Below are positions 8,642 through 17,639 of a DNA stretch of 64,000 nt, piece after piece; positions within the stretch are counted from its first letter, which is position 1; every line of letters begins with the position of its first letter. Under the pieces are notes generated by a model. It was not told the DNA's origin and did not search any database. It saw only the letters and a list, made by a program, of their open reading frames with translations. The position numbers were made by a program, and so were the translations under genes. Source of the DNA: Streptomyces bauhiniae (lineage in GTDB: Bacteria > Actinomycetota > Actinomycetes > Streptomycetales > Streptomycetaceae); NCBI RefSeq assembly GCF_004784475.1, contig NZ_SRRT01000002.1, positions 744,001 to 808,000 on the forward strand, given 5' to 3'.

Positions 8642-10165
8642 TCACCACTTGCCGGGCGCGTAGTCCTTCATGAAGACGCCGTACAGGTCCTCGCCCTGCT
8701 CGCCGCGCACGACCGGGTCGTACACGCGGGCCGCGCCGTCGACCAGGTCCAGCGGGGCGTGGAAGCCCGCCTCGGCCAGGCGGAGCTTGTCGTAGTGCGG
8801 GCGCTCGTCGGTGATCCAGCCGGTGTCGACCGAGGTCATCAGGATGCGGTCGGTGTCGAACATCTCCTGGCCGCTGGTCCGGGTCACCATGTTCATCGCG
8901 GCCTTGGCCGCGTTGGTGTTGGGGTGCCCGGCGCCCTTGTAACCGCGGGCGAAGACGCCCTCCATGGCGGAGACGTTCACGACGTACGCGCGCCCCTTGG
9001 CGGCCTGCTTCGCGGCGGCGGCCATGGCCGGGCGGAGCTTGCTGATCAGGATGAACGGCGCCGTGTAGTTGCAGAGCTGGGTCTCCAGCAGCTCCACCGG
9101 GGAGATCTGCTCGATGGACTGCACCCAGGTGTTGGTGTCGACCACGTCGGGCAGCAGGCCGCCCGCGTCGATCGCGGTGCCGTCCAGGTGCCGGGCGACG
9201 CTGGCGTTGCCCGCGACCAGGGCCAGGTCGGCGACCTTCTGGGCCTCCAGGCCGCTGGTGCCGACGGGCAGCGCGGCCAGTCCGTCGACCGCGCCGGAGT
9301 TGAAGGCGCCGATCACCTGGTGGGCGGGCAGCTCACCGGCGGGCAGCGGGGCGCTCTCGCCGTCGACCAGCGCGGCATACGCGGAGGGCAGCCGGCGTAC
9401 GGTCTGCGTCGCGTTGTTGATCAGGATGTCCAGCGGGCCGGCCTCGGCGACCCGGTCCGCGAGGGCGACGACCTGGGCCGGGTCGCGCAGGTCGATGCCG
9501 ACGACCTCCAGGCGGTGCAGCCAGTCCGCGGAGTCCTCCATCGCCTTGAAGCGGCGGATGGCGTCCTTGGGGAACCGGGTGGTGATCGTGGTGTGGGCGC
9601 CGTCGCGCAGCAGCATCAGCGCGATGTACATGCCGATCTTGGCGCGGCCGCCGGTGAGCAGGGCGCGCTTGCCGGTGAGGTCGGCGCGGGCCTCGCGGCG
9701 GGCGCGGTTCTCGGCGGCGCAGCCCTGGCAGAGCTGGTGGTAGAAGTAGTCGACCTCGGTGTACCGCTGCTTGCAGATGTAGCAGGAGCGGGGGCGCTGG
9801 AGTATGCCCGCGATCCGGCCGGCCTCGATCTTGGAGGTGGGCAGGATGCCCTCGGTCTCGTCGTCGATGCGCTCGGCGGAGCCGGTGGCGGTGGCCTCGG
9901 TGACCGAGCGGTCGTGCGCGGTCTTGGCGGCCCGGCGCTCCTGGCGGCGGCGCTGCTTGACCGTGCGGTAGATGTGCGAGGTGGCCCGGCGGACCTGGAT
10001 GGCGTCGGGGTGGTCGACGTCGATCCGGTCCAGCTCCTCCAGCACGCTCAGGCAGACGGCCAGGCGCTCGGGGTCGATACCCGGCCCGTACACCATCTCG
10101 TCCGTGGACACGGAGCCCGTGGACACCGCGTCCGTGGACGCCGTGCCGTCCTCTGTCACCGTCAT
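8642..10165 (-). CDS. Atypical SDR-fold oxidoreductase with internal zinc ribbon
   Basis: A 507-aa protein in three parts. An N-terminal helical region (to about residue 125) is followed by a four-Cys zinc-ribbon-like segment (CYICKQRY, then CQGC, about 127-150). A Rossmann short-chain dehydrogenase domain (about 162-440) contains LTGGRAKIGMYIA as the nucleotide loop, ILINNATQT and VNVSAMEG. The usual Tyr-x3-Lys active site reads T-NAA-K (PNTNAAKAAMNM), so the catalytic Tyr is missing. It may bind NAD(P) without normal dehydrogenase chemistry. It is followed by a clear terminator and is probably monocistronic. Function unknown. Confidence 0.85.
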   Translation of the reverse strand: MTVTEDGTASTDAVSTGSVSTDEMVYGPGIDPERLAVCLSVLEELDRIDVDHPDAIQVRRATSHIYRTVKQRRRQERRAAKTAHDRSVTEATATGSAERIDDETEGILPTSKIEAGRIAGILQRPRSCYICKQRYTEVDYFYHQLCQGCAAENRARREARADLTGKRALLTGGRAKIGMYIALMLLRDGAHTTITTRFPKDAIRRFKAMEDSADWLHRLEVVGIDLRDPAQVVALADRVAEAGPLDILINNATQTVRRLPSAYAALVDGESAPLPAGELPAHQVIGAFNSGAVDGLAALPVGTSGLEAQKVADLALVAGNASVARHLDGTAIDAGGLLPDVVDTNTWVQSIEQISPVELLETQLCNYTAPFILISKLRPAMAAAAKQAAKGRAYVVNVSAMEGVFARGYKGAGHPNTNAAKAAMNMVTRTSGQEMFDTDRILMTSVDTGWITDERPHYDKLRLAEAGFHAPLDLVDGAARVYDPVVRGEQGEDLYGVFMKDYAPGKW

Positions 10166-10296
10166 CGCGCTGCCGCTTCCCTGGTCACCCGCGCGGGGGC
10201 ATGGGCGCGCCCGCTGTCGGCCGGGGAATTTTACGGAGCGCCCGGCCCCTGGACCAAACCCGCACCGGTGGCGGGCCGCCCGGGGGCCGGGAACGG

Positions 10297-10312
10297 CCCC
10301 TGACGACAGGGG
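10297..10312 (-). terminator. Short hairpin just after the WS/DGAT stop codon
   Basis: CCCCTG at 10297-10302 pairs with CAGGGG at 10307-10312 around ACGA, and one flanking G-T wobble could extend it. It abuts the stop codon of the acyltransferase gene. It is short for a terminator. Confidence 0.35.
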
Positions 10313-11644
10313 TCAGACCTCGCAGGCTGTGAGGAGGGTCTCCATCTCGGCGGTGAGCGCGCGGGCCAGGACGTCGAGGTCGGGCACCGCGCGGGCGTCG
10401 GCCACGAGCCCGTAGTGGACGCGTCCCCGATAGGTGGAGATCGCCACCGCGAGGGACTGGCCGGGGGCGAGCGGGGCGAGCGGGAAGACCTCGGCCAGCT
10501 CGTGCCCGCCGAGCTTCAGGCCGATGCCGGGCAGCGGGACGCTGGTGACGAGGATGTCGAACCAGAGCCGCGCCGCCTGTCCGACCAGCGGCCCGCCGAG
10601 CCGGTGCCCGAGCGCCGGGACGTGGTCCGCGAGCAGGGCCACGGCACCGGCGCCCCGGTCGGCGCCCGCGTCCTTGTTGCGGACCATCGCCGCACGCACC
10701 GTCTCCAGCCGGGCCAGCGGGTCGGGGTCGGCGACCGGCAGCCGCATCAGGTACCCGGAGAGCCGGTTGCCCTGGGGCTGGGCGGTGCGCGGGCGGCGCC
10801 GGGAGACCGGGATGAGGGCGCGCGGGGCGACGCCTTCGGTGCCGTCACCGCGCTCGTCCAGCCAGCGGCGCAGGGCGCCGGCGACGACCGCGATCAGTAC
10901 GTCGTTGACGGTGCCCCCGGCGCTCTTCCTGACCCGGTGCACGTCGTCGATGTCGAGCACGGCCCCGGCGGTGCGGCGGGTGCCGCTGGGGGCGGAGGTC
11001 AGGGCGGGGGCGGGGCGCATGCCGAGGGTGGAGCGGGTCAGCGAGGCGCCGATGTCCAGGGCCCGGCCCAGGTCGGAGACGGCGCCTCTGACCAGGTCGG
11101 GGACGCGGCCGGGCAGCGCGCGCACCTCGGAGAGCAGGCCGGGCCGGGGCTCGGCGGGGCGCGGGGCGCGGTCGGGCAGGTCGACGGGGTCGAGCAGGGA
11201 GGCGGCCAGCTTCAGGGCGCGCAGGCCGTCGGCGAGGGCGTGGTGGAACTTGAACAGCACGGCGAAGGACACGCCGTCCGCGCCGGGCAGGACGTGCGCC
11301 TCCCACGGCGGCCGCCCGCGCCGCAGCGAGCGCTGCATGAGCCGTCCCGCCATGCCGTGGAAGTCGTCGGTGGGGGCGTGCAGCCGTACGTGGTCCAGGG
11401 GGTCGAAGTCCGGGACGGGCTCGCGGGTGGCGCCGCCGAAGGCGAGGGGCTGCCAGACGTCGCGGATGCGCATGCGCAGGCCGGGGACGGCGGCGGCGCG
11501 GGAGGCCAGCAGGTCGGCGGCGTGCGCCCCGGCGGTGGGTGACTGGGTGGCGAAGACGCCGAGCGCGCCGAGGTGCATGGGGTGCCGGGCGGACTCCATG
11601 TTCCAGAAGGCGAGGTCGAGCGGGGCGAGCGGATCGGAAGTCAA
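10313..11644 (-). CDS. Wax ester synthase/diacylglycerol acyltransferase (WS/DGAT)
   Basis: A 443-aa acyltransferase of the bacterial WS/DGAT family, which makes triacylglycerol or wax esters from acyl-CoA. The catalytic HHxxxDG motif is intact as HHALADG. The N-terminus PLAPLDLAFWNMES and later NDVLIAVVAGALRRWL and SVPLPG stretches are characteristic. The TTG at 11644 is chosen because homology begins at T-S-D-P-L-A-P-L and GAGG lies upstream. A longer start at 11713 is possible but adds atypical sequence. It is flanked by hairpins on both sides and likely transcribed alone. Confidence 0.87.
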   Translation of the reverse strand: MTSDPLAPLDLAFWNMESARHPMHLGALGVFATQSPTAGAHAADLLASRAAAVPGLRMRIRDVWQPLAFGGATREPVPDFDPLDHVRLHAPTDDFHGMAGRLMQRSLRRGRPPWEAHVLPGADGVSFAVLFKFHHALADGLRALKLAASLLDPVDLPDRAPRPAEPRPGLLSEVRALPGRVPDLVRGAVSDLGRALDIGASLTRSTLGMRPAPALTSAPSGTRRTAGAVLDIDDVHRVRKSAGGTVNDVLIAVVAGALRRWLDERGDGTEGVAPRALIPVSRRRPRTAQPQGNRLSGYLMRLPVADPDPLARLETVRAAMVRNKDAGADRGAGAVALLADHVPALGHRLGGPLVGQAARLWFDILVTSVPLPGIGLKLGGHELAEVFPLAPLAPGQSLAVAISTYRGRVHYGLVADARAVPDLDVLARALTAEMETLLTACEV

Positions 11645-11748
11645 GGGCGTGCCTCGCGTCGTCGACGGGTGGGCTTTCCCCCGAGTCAATCCCCGAACCC
11701 CGATTACGGTCAAGTGCGATCAGGTTACGCACAGTTAACAACGGATAA

Positions 11749-11776
11749 AGTCCCGCCCCCGGAGGAGGGCGGGACT
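11749..11776 (-). terminator. Stem-loop terminator after the GH92 gene
   Basis: AGTCCCGCCC at 11749-11758 pairs perfectly with GGGCGGGACT at 11767-11776 around an 8-nt loop. It lies 16 bp past the GH92 stop codon. Confidence 0.75.
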
Positions 11777-11791
11777 CGGCAGACCCTCAGG

Positions 11792-14110
11792 TCACCTGAG
11801 TGCCGGGGGCGCCGCCTGCGGTCCGGTGCCCCACTCGGACGGGCGCGGGCCGACCGTGAACGCGAGCGTCCGCAGCGAGCGCAGGGCGCGGGTGGTCAGG
11901 TAGGTGCGGTCGTGCGCGGTGCGGTCGGTACGGACGCCCTGGATGTAGCGGTCGGCCGCCGAGGTGCCGGGGGCGGTGACGGTGAGGGCGCCGGTGGGCC
12001 AGTACCGGCGGTCCAGGGTGAGGTTGACGCGGTCGAAGACGGGGGTGGACAGGCCCCAGGTGTCGTAGCCGGGCTGGACCGGGAAGACGCCGATGGAGGA
12101 GAGCACGTTCCAGGCGGACATCGTGCCCAGGTCGTCGTTGCCGGTCATCCCGGTCGGCCCGTCCGTGAACAGGGTCAACGCGGCGTGCACCACGTCCGTC
12201 GTCTTCCACGGCTGCCCGGTGGAGAGGTAGGTGTAGGGCGCGATCAGGTCGGGCTCGTTCTGCGGGTTGTACTTGTCGGCGTCGTAGTAGTCGTACGCGT
12301 TGCCGTGCACCCACACCTGGCGGGCGGTGGTCCCGGGGTCGGCGAGGAGCTTGTCGTAGGCGAAGAAGGAGTCCAGGCGGCGTTCGGCCGCCTGCTTGCC
12401 GCCGATCAGGCCGATCATGCCGGGGAGGTCCTGGGGGACGAGCCACTGGTACTGCCAGGACGTTCCCTCGTGGAAGCCCACGCTCTTGGCCGGGTCGGCC
12501 GGTCCGGTGAAGGCGCCGGAGGCGTCGCGGGCGCGGAAGAACCCGGTCGTGGGGTCGAAGACGTTGCGGTAGTTCCGGGACCGGGCGGCGTAGCGGTCGG
12601 CGTCGTCCGGGTGGCCGAGGGCGCGGGCCATCTGGGCGAGCATGGCGTCGGAGAGGGCGTACTCCAGGGTGACGGAGCCGCCGAAGTGGTAGTCGGAGTC
12701 ACCGTTCTTGGCGTACGGGCGCCCCTTGATGTACGGCGCGAACCCGTGGGCCAGGTACTCGGCGTTGGACTCCCGGCCGACGCCGGGATGGGCGGCGGGC
12801 GGTACGCCGTCGGCGTTCTTCTTCAGCGCCCGGTAGGCCCGGTCCTCGAAGCCCCTCAGCAGGCCGAGGTGGAAGGCGGTGGTGAGGAAGGGGGTCACCG
12901 GGTCGCCGGTCATGATGTTGGTCTCGACGGGCCCGTATCCCCACTTGGGCAGCCAGCCGCCGTCCTCGTCGATTTGGACGACCGAGCGGGCCATGTCGCG
13001 GGCCTCGCGCGGGGCGAGCAGGGCGAGGAGCTGGGCCTGAGTGCGGTAGGTGTCCCACAGGGACCAGTTCTGGTAGTAGGTGAACCCCTGGGCGCGGTGC
13101 GGTTTCTGATCCCAGCCCAGATAGCGGCCGTCGGCGTCGCTGCCGATGTTGGGCGCGAGGAACGAGCGGTACAGCGAGGAGTAGAAGGTGCGCCGCAGCG
13201 CCGGGTCCCCGCCCTGCGCCCGGACGGTCGAGAGCCGCCTCTCCCACGCCTGGCGGGCCCGTCGGCGCACGGTGTCGAACGAAGTCCCGCCCTCGGCGCG
13301 CAGGTTGGCGGCGGCGCCGCGCGCGTCGACGTACGACAGCGCGGTGGTCGCCTCGACCGTACGGTCCTGGGTGGTGTCGAAGCGGACGTACGCCCCGCCC
13401 GTCCCGCTCCGCGCCCCGGCGGTGACCGCGCCGGAGTCCCAGGTGCCGTAGGCGGTGAAGGGGCGGCTGAACCGGGTGACGGTGTACACGGTGTACGGGC
13501 CGGTGTCCCGGCAGAAGCCGTGGCCGGAGATCTTGGTGCGCACGGTGCGGTCGTCGAGGATCTCCACCTCGGCGCCGCCCGGCTTGTGCAGCGACTGGGC
13601 GGCGTTGAGCAGGACGTTGGCCTGTTTCGTGGCCGGGAAGGTGTAGCGCTGGACGCCGGTGCGGGCGGTGGCGGTGAGTTCGGCGCGGATGCCGGTGCCG
13701 AGGCCGACGCGGTAGTAGCCGGGGCTCGCCTCCTCGTCGTCGTGGGAGAAGGCGGCGGCGTAGCGGGCGTTGTCGGTGGCGGTGACCTCGCCGGTGGTGG
13801 GCAGTACGGGCAGGTCGCCGCCGATCGGGCAGCCGACACCGGAGACATGGACCAGGGAGAAGCCGCGGATGTGGTCCTGGGTGTGGTCGTAGCCCGTTCT
13901 GTGCCCGGTGTCCGGGGAGAGCTGCACCATGCCGAACGGCACGGCGGCGCCCGGGAAGGTGTTGCCCTCGTTCTGGGTCCCGATGAACGGGTTGACCAGA
14001 TCGGTGAGGTGGCCGTCGGACGGTACGGCGGCGCGGGCCGGGGTGGCGGCCAGCGCGGACGCTGCCATCACCCCGGCCAGGCACAGCCGGGTGCGCCGGG
14101 TCCCTCTCAT
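11792..14110 (-). CDS. Secreted GH92 alpha-mannosidase
   Basis: A 772-aa exported glycoside hydrolase. A Sec signal peptide (MRGTRRTRLCLAGVMAASAL, cut near residue 28 after ARA) precedes a GH92 N-terminal beta-sandwich domain, which starts LVNPFIGTQNEGNTFPGAA. The (alpha/alpha)6 catalytic domain follows, with WSLWDTYRTQAQLL, the GNEYDYY-like GNAYDYY segment and TGMTGNDDLGTMSAWN. GH92 enzymes are calcium-dependent exo-mannosidases acting on alpha-mannans and N-glycans. The ATG at 14110 begins the signal peptide. It sits downstream of glgC on the same strand with a 124-bp gap. Confidence 0.9.
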   Translation of the reverse strand: MRGTRRTRLCLAGVMAASALAATPARAAVPSDGHLTDLVNPFIGTQNEGNTFPGAAVPFGMVQLSPDTGHRTGYDHTQDHIRGFSLVHVSGVGCPIGGDLPVLPTTGEVTATDNARYAAAFSHDDEEASPGYYRVGLGTGIRAELTATARTGVQRYTFPATKQANVLLNAAQSLHKPGGAEVEILDDRTVRTKISGHGFCRDTGPYTVYTVTRFSRPFTAYGTWDSGAVTAGARSGTGGAYVRFDTTQDRTVEATTALSYVDARGAAANLRAEGGTSFDTVRRRARQAWERRLSTVRAQGGDPALRRTFYSSLYRSFLAPNIGSDADGRYLGWDQKPHRAQGFTYYQNWSLWDTYRTQAQLLALLAPREARDMARSVVQIDEDGGWLPKWGYGPVETNIMTGDPVTPFLTTAFHLGLLRGFEDRAYRALKKNADGVPPAAHPGVGRESNAEYLAHGFAPYIKGRPYAKNGDSDYHFGGSVTLEYALSDAMLAQMARALGHPDDADRYAARSRNYRNVFDPTTGFFRARDASGAFTGPADPAKSVGFHEGTSWQYQWLVPQDLPGMIGLIGGKQAAERRLDSFFAYDKLLADPGTTARQVWVHGNAYDYYDADKYNPQNEPDLIAPYTYLSTGQPWKTTDVVHAALTLFTDGPTGMTGNDDLGTMSAWNVLSSIGVFPVQPGYDTWGLSTPVFDRVNLTLDRRYWPTGALTVTAPGTSAADRYIQGVRTDRTAHDRTYLTTRALRSLRTLAFTVGPRPSEWGTGPQAAPPALR

Positions 14111-14234
14111 GTCGGATGACCTCCGCTGGTTCGACGTCGTTGCCTGCATCGTGCGGGGCGAACGGCGTGAACTCGGGCATCCGGGACGGTTCGCGGGCGG
14201 CGCGTCGCGGGGGCGGCCGGTCGGTGGCGGCGGG

Positions 14235-15455
14235 TCAGGTGACGAGCTGGCCCTTGCCCAGGGCGATGACGCCGCTCTGGGAGACGGTGTACAGCTCGGC
14301 GTCGCGGTCGGGGTTGACCCCGATGGTCGCGCCGGGCGGGACCTCCACGTTCTTGTCCAGCACCGCGTTCCGCACCACCGCGCCCCGGCCGACCCGCACA
14401 TTGTCGTGCAGCACCGAGCCCTGGACGACCGCGCCGGGGTCGACGCGCACGCCGGGCGAGAGCACCGACCGGCTGACCTGGCCGCGGATCAGGCAGCCGG
14501 CGCTGATGATGGACTCGCTGGCGATGCCGCCCGCGCTGAACCGGGCCGGGGAGAGCTGGTTGGAGTGGGTGTAGATGGGCCACTGGGTGTTGTACAGGTT
14601 GAACGCGGGCCGCTCGGCGATCAGGTCCATGTGGGACTCGTAGTACGCGTCGAGGGTGCCGACGTCCCGCCAGTAGCCCTGGTCGCGGGTGGTCTCGCCG
14701 GGGACGTGGTTGTCGTGGAAGTCGTAGAGCTGGGCCTCGCCGCGGCCGGTGAGCTGGGGCAGGATCGAGCCGCCCATGTCGTGCGCGGACTGCTCGTCCT
14801 CGGCGTCCCGCTGGAGGGCCTCGATGAGGACCTTGGTGGTGAAGATGTAGTTGCCCATGGAGGCGAAGACGCTGTTCGGGTCGTCGGGCAGGCCGGGCGG
14901 GTCGGCAGGCTTCTCCAGGAAGCGCTGCACCATGCGGCCGTCCGAGCCCGGTGTGATCACGCCGAACGACGAGGACTCCGCGCGCGGCACCCGGATTCCG
15001 GCGACGGTGACGCCCGCGCCGCCCTCGATGTGCTGGCGGAGCATCTGCCGGGGGTCCATGCGGTAGACGTGGTCGGCGCCGAACACCGCGACGTACTCGG
15101 GCTGTTCGTCGTGGACCAGGTTGAGCGACTGGAGGATGGCGTCGGCGCTGCCGAGGTACCAGCGCGGGCCGAGGCGCTGCTGGGCGGGGACCGGGGTGAC
15201 GTAGTTGCCCAGCAGGCTGGACATCCGCCAGGTGGTGGTGACGTGCCGGTCCAGCGAGTGCGACTTGTACTGGGTGAGCACGCAGATGCGCAGCACGTCG
15301 GCATTGACCAGGTTCGACAGCACGAAGTCGACCAGCCGGTAGGTGCCGCCGAAGGTGACCGCGGGTTTGGCCCGGTCCGTGGTGAGCGGCATCAGCCGCT
15401 TGCCCTCACCGCCGGCCAGCACGATCCCGAGAACCGAAGGACCTCCTCGGCGCAT
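14235..15455 (-). CDS. glgC: Glucose-1-phosphate adenylyltransferase (ADP-glucose pyrophosphorylase)
   Basis: A 406-aa enzyme making ADP-glucose from glucose-1-phosphate and ATP, the committed step of glycogen synthesis. The N-terminal nucleotidyltransferase signature is [15 protein letters not shown], followed by [22 protein letters not shown] and [10 protein letters not shown] mark the active site. The C-terminal third is a left-handed beta-helix with hexapeptide repeats (from about residue 300). The ATG follows GGGAGGGGAGG. It lies 51 bp downstream of glgA on the same strand and is probably cotranscribed. In actinomycetes this ADP-glucose also feeds maltose-1-phosphate synthesis for the GlgE route. 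Confidence 0.93.
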   Translation of the reverse strand: MRRGGPSVLGIVLAGGEGKRLMPLTTDRAKPAVTFGGTYRLVDFVLSNLVNADVLRICVLTQYKSHSLDRHVTTTWRMSSLLGNYVTPVPAQQRLGPRWYLGSADAILQSLNLVHDEQPEYVAVFGADHVYRMDPRQMLRQHIEGGAGVTVAGIRVPRAESSSFGVITPGSDGRMVQRFLEKPADPPGLPDDPNSVFASMGNYIFTTKVLIEALQRDAEDEQSAHDMGGSILPQLTGRGEAQLYDFHDNHVPGETTRDQGYWRDVGTLDAYYESHMDLIAERPAFNLYNTQWPIYTHSNQLSPARFSAGGIASESIISAGCLIRGQVSRSVLSPGVRVDPGAVVQGSVLHDNVRVGRGAVVRNAVLDKNVEVPPGATIGVNPDRDAELYTVSQSGVIALGKGQLVT

Positions 15456-15506
15456 GGCGCCTCCCCTCCCCTTGGTTGATCACACTGATGCCCTGGTGGG
15501 CGGCGG

Positions 15507-16658
15507 CTAAGCCTGCTTGCGGATCTCCTCGTACAGTCCCGCCGTGCGCCGGGCCACCGCGTCCCAGCCGAACTCGCCCACCGCGCGGGCCCGTCCGGCC
15601 TCCCCCATCCGCCGCGCGGCCGCCGGGTCGGCGAGCACGGAGTCCAGAGCGCGGGCGAGGCTGCCCTCGAAGTCGCCGTCGGTGTCGACGAGGAGCCCGG
15701 TGCTGCCGTGGTCGACGACCTCCGGGATGCCGCCGACGCGGGAGGCGACGACCGGGGTGCCGCAGGCCATGGCCTCCAGGTTGACGATGCCGAGCGGCTC
15801 GTAGACCGAGGGGCACACGAACACGGCCGCGTGGCTGAGGAGTTGGACGACCTCGGCGCGCGGCAGCATCTGCGGAATCCAGAACACCCCCTGCCGCACG
15901 GCACTGAGTTCCTGGAAGCGGTCCCGGAACTCCCGGTCGATCTCCGGGGTGTCGGGGGCACCGGCGCAGAGCACGACCTGGGTGTCGCGGTCGATCTCCC
16001 TGACGGCGCGCAGCAGTTGGGGCACACCCTTCTGCCGGGTGATGCGGCCGACGAACAGCACGTACGGCCGCTCCGGGTCGATGCCGTGCCGGCGCAGGGC
16101 CTCGGTGCCGGGGTCGGGGCGGTACAGGCGGGTGTCGATGCCGTTGTGCACGACGTGCACGCGGTCCGCGTCCAGCGCGGGGTAGCAGGCGAGGATGTCG
16201 TCGCGCATGGCGCCGGACACGGCGATCACGCCGTCCGCCGACTCGATCGCGGTGCGCTCGGCCCAGCTCGACAGGGCGTATCCGCCGCCCAGTTGCTCGG
16301 CCTTCCAGGGGCGCAGCGGCTCCAGCGAGTGCGCGGTCGTCACGTGCGGGATGCCGTAGAGCAGCTTGGCGAGGTGGCCGGCGAGGCCCGCGTACCAGGT
16401 GTGGGAGTGGACGAGGTCGCTGCCCTGGAGGGAGGCGGCCATGGAGAGGTCCACGGAGAAGGTGCGCAGGGCGTCGTTGGAGCCGTCGAGCACGGGCCAC
16501 GGGCGGTGCCGTACGACGCCGACGCCTCGGCCCTCGCCCCAGCAGTGCACCTCCAGGTCCACGAGTCCGGCCAGCTCGCGGGCGAGGAACTCCACATGGA
16601 CGCCCGCACCGCCGTACACGTCCGGGGGGTACTCACGCGTCAGCAGTCCCACTCGCAC
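15507..16658 (-). CDS. glgA: Glycogen synthase / maltose-1-phosphate synthase (GT4)
   Basis: A 383-aa GT4-type glycosyltransferase. The donor/acceptor loop is REYPPDVYGGAGVHVEFLAR. The mid-protein HNGIDTRLYRPDP and the C-terminal nucleotide-sugar motif SVYEPLGIVNLEAMACGTPVV are intact. The length and sequence match the actinobacterial GlgA/GlgM type. In mycobacteria that type mainly condenses ADP-glucose with glucose-1-phosphate to form maltose-1-phosphate. The GTG start at 16658 has GGGG eight bases upstream. Pairing with glgC is the expected arrangement. Confidence 0.9.
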   Translation of the reverse strand: MRVGLLTREYPPDVYGGAGVHVEFLARELAGLVDLEVHCWGEGRGVGVVRHRPWPVLDGSNDALRTFSVDLSMAASLQGSDLVHSHTWYAGLAGHLAKLLYGIPHVTTAHSLEPLRPWKAEQLGGGYALSSWAERTAIESADGVIAVSGAMRDDILACYPALDADRVHVVHNGIDTRLYRPDPGTEALRRHGIDPERPYVLFVGRITRQKGVPQLLRAVREIDRDTQVVLCAGAPDTPEIDREFRDRFQELSAVRQGVFWIPQMLPRAEVVQLLSHAAVFVCPSVYEPLGIVNLEAMACGTPVVASRVGGIPEVVDHGSTGLLVDTDGDFEGSLARALDSVLADPAAARRMGEAGRARAVGEFGWDAVARRTAGLYEEIRKQA

Positions 16659-16698
16659 CCGGTAACCCCTAGCGTTGTGGCGGCAGTTCCCTTCATGG

Positions 16699-17481
16699 TC
16701 ACCCAGAAGCGGCGCGCGGGGAAGAGCCCGGCGGTCGGCTGAAGCAGCAGTCCCCGCAGACGCCCCCGCCGGGGACCCGGTAGTAGAGGCAGCAGCTCCG
16801 GCGGCGGAACCTCGTGCCGGAGCGGATTCCGGTGTCGCGCAACAAGGCGTGTGTGAAGAGGGAGTTGGTGAGGTGGGCCGCCCTTTCGGCGACCTCTGTA
16901 CGGGAGTTGAGGCGGGCCCACTGGTCCAGTTGCCGGGCCGCTCCGGCGAGGGCGGAGGCGGCGTTGCCCCACAGCAGGCCGGGGGCGACCCCGTACCGGC
17001 GGGTCAGGGCTTCCCCCAGGGGCTCCAGATGCGCGTGCAGCACGGTGCCGGCGAGGGTGCCGGGGTCGCCGGGCAGCGGGCGGACCTCGGTCAGCCAGAG
17101 GTCGTCGGGGGCGGTGGCGGCGGCGTCCCAGCGCAGCAGGCGCGGGTCGAGGTCGGGCACCTGGCCGTACAGCGCGGCGCAGGCGAGCGCGGCCGACCAG
17201 AGCCGGGCGGCGAGGCCCTGCTGGGCCAGGGAGGCGCAGACGCGGGGCTCCCGCACGCCGAGCCGGTCCGCGACCACGGCGACCCGGTCCGCGAGGGCGT
17301 CGCTGTGAACGCCCGTCAACTGCCCCGCGTATGTCTGGTCGAGAGGAGGCGCGCTCAGGTCCGCCGGGGCGCCGGTGCGCAGGACGAAGAAGCCGCCGAG
17401 CGGGCGCAACGCGGTGAGGCCGGGATCGAGTTCCACGGTCAGCACTTCTACCAGTCCCCGGGAAGACGGATGTCCGGTCAC
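16699..17481 (-). CDS. FhuF-like (2Fe-2S)-binding ferric-reductase family protein
   Basis: A 260-aa protein whose only strong signature is the C-terminal cysteine cluster RRRSCCLYYRVPGGGVCGDC. This is the [2Fe-2S]-binding motif of FhuF-type siderophore-iron reductases (CC-x(n)-CxxC). The N-terminal region is Ala/Leu-rich and helical, as in that family. The likely role is cytoplasmic reduction of ferric siderophores, but no siderophore transport genes are adjacent. An ORF start at 17481 is used; a shorter GTG start within the first 20 codons is possible. Confidence 0.75.
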   Translation of the reverse strand: MTGHPSSRGLVEVLTVELDPGLTALRPLGGFFVLRTGAPADLSAPPLDQTYAGQLTGVHSDALADRVAVVADRLGVREPRVCASLAQQGLAARLWSAALACAALYGQVPDLDPRLLRWDAAATAPDDLWLTEVRPLPGDPGTLAGTVLHAHLEPLGEALTRRYGVAPGLLWGNAASALAGAARQLDQWARLNSRTEVAERAAHLTNSLFTHALLRDTGIRSGTRFRRRSCCLYYRVPGGGVCGDCCFSRPPGSSPRAASG

Positions 17482-17639
17482 CCGCCTCGGGGATGATTGG
17501 CGCGCCCTCGTACTCCATCGGCAGTAGGACGCATCGCGTGCTCAGGGACGACGACTATTCGGGCGCGAGCGGGCAGAGTGTCCGGCATGGAAGCCGACCG
17601 TGCCCCGAGCCGGGCCCGCCTGCCGCGAGGGAGCCGCAG

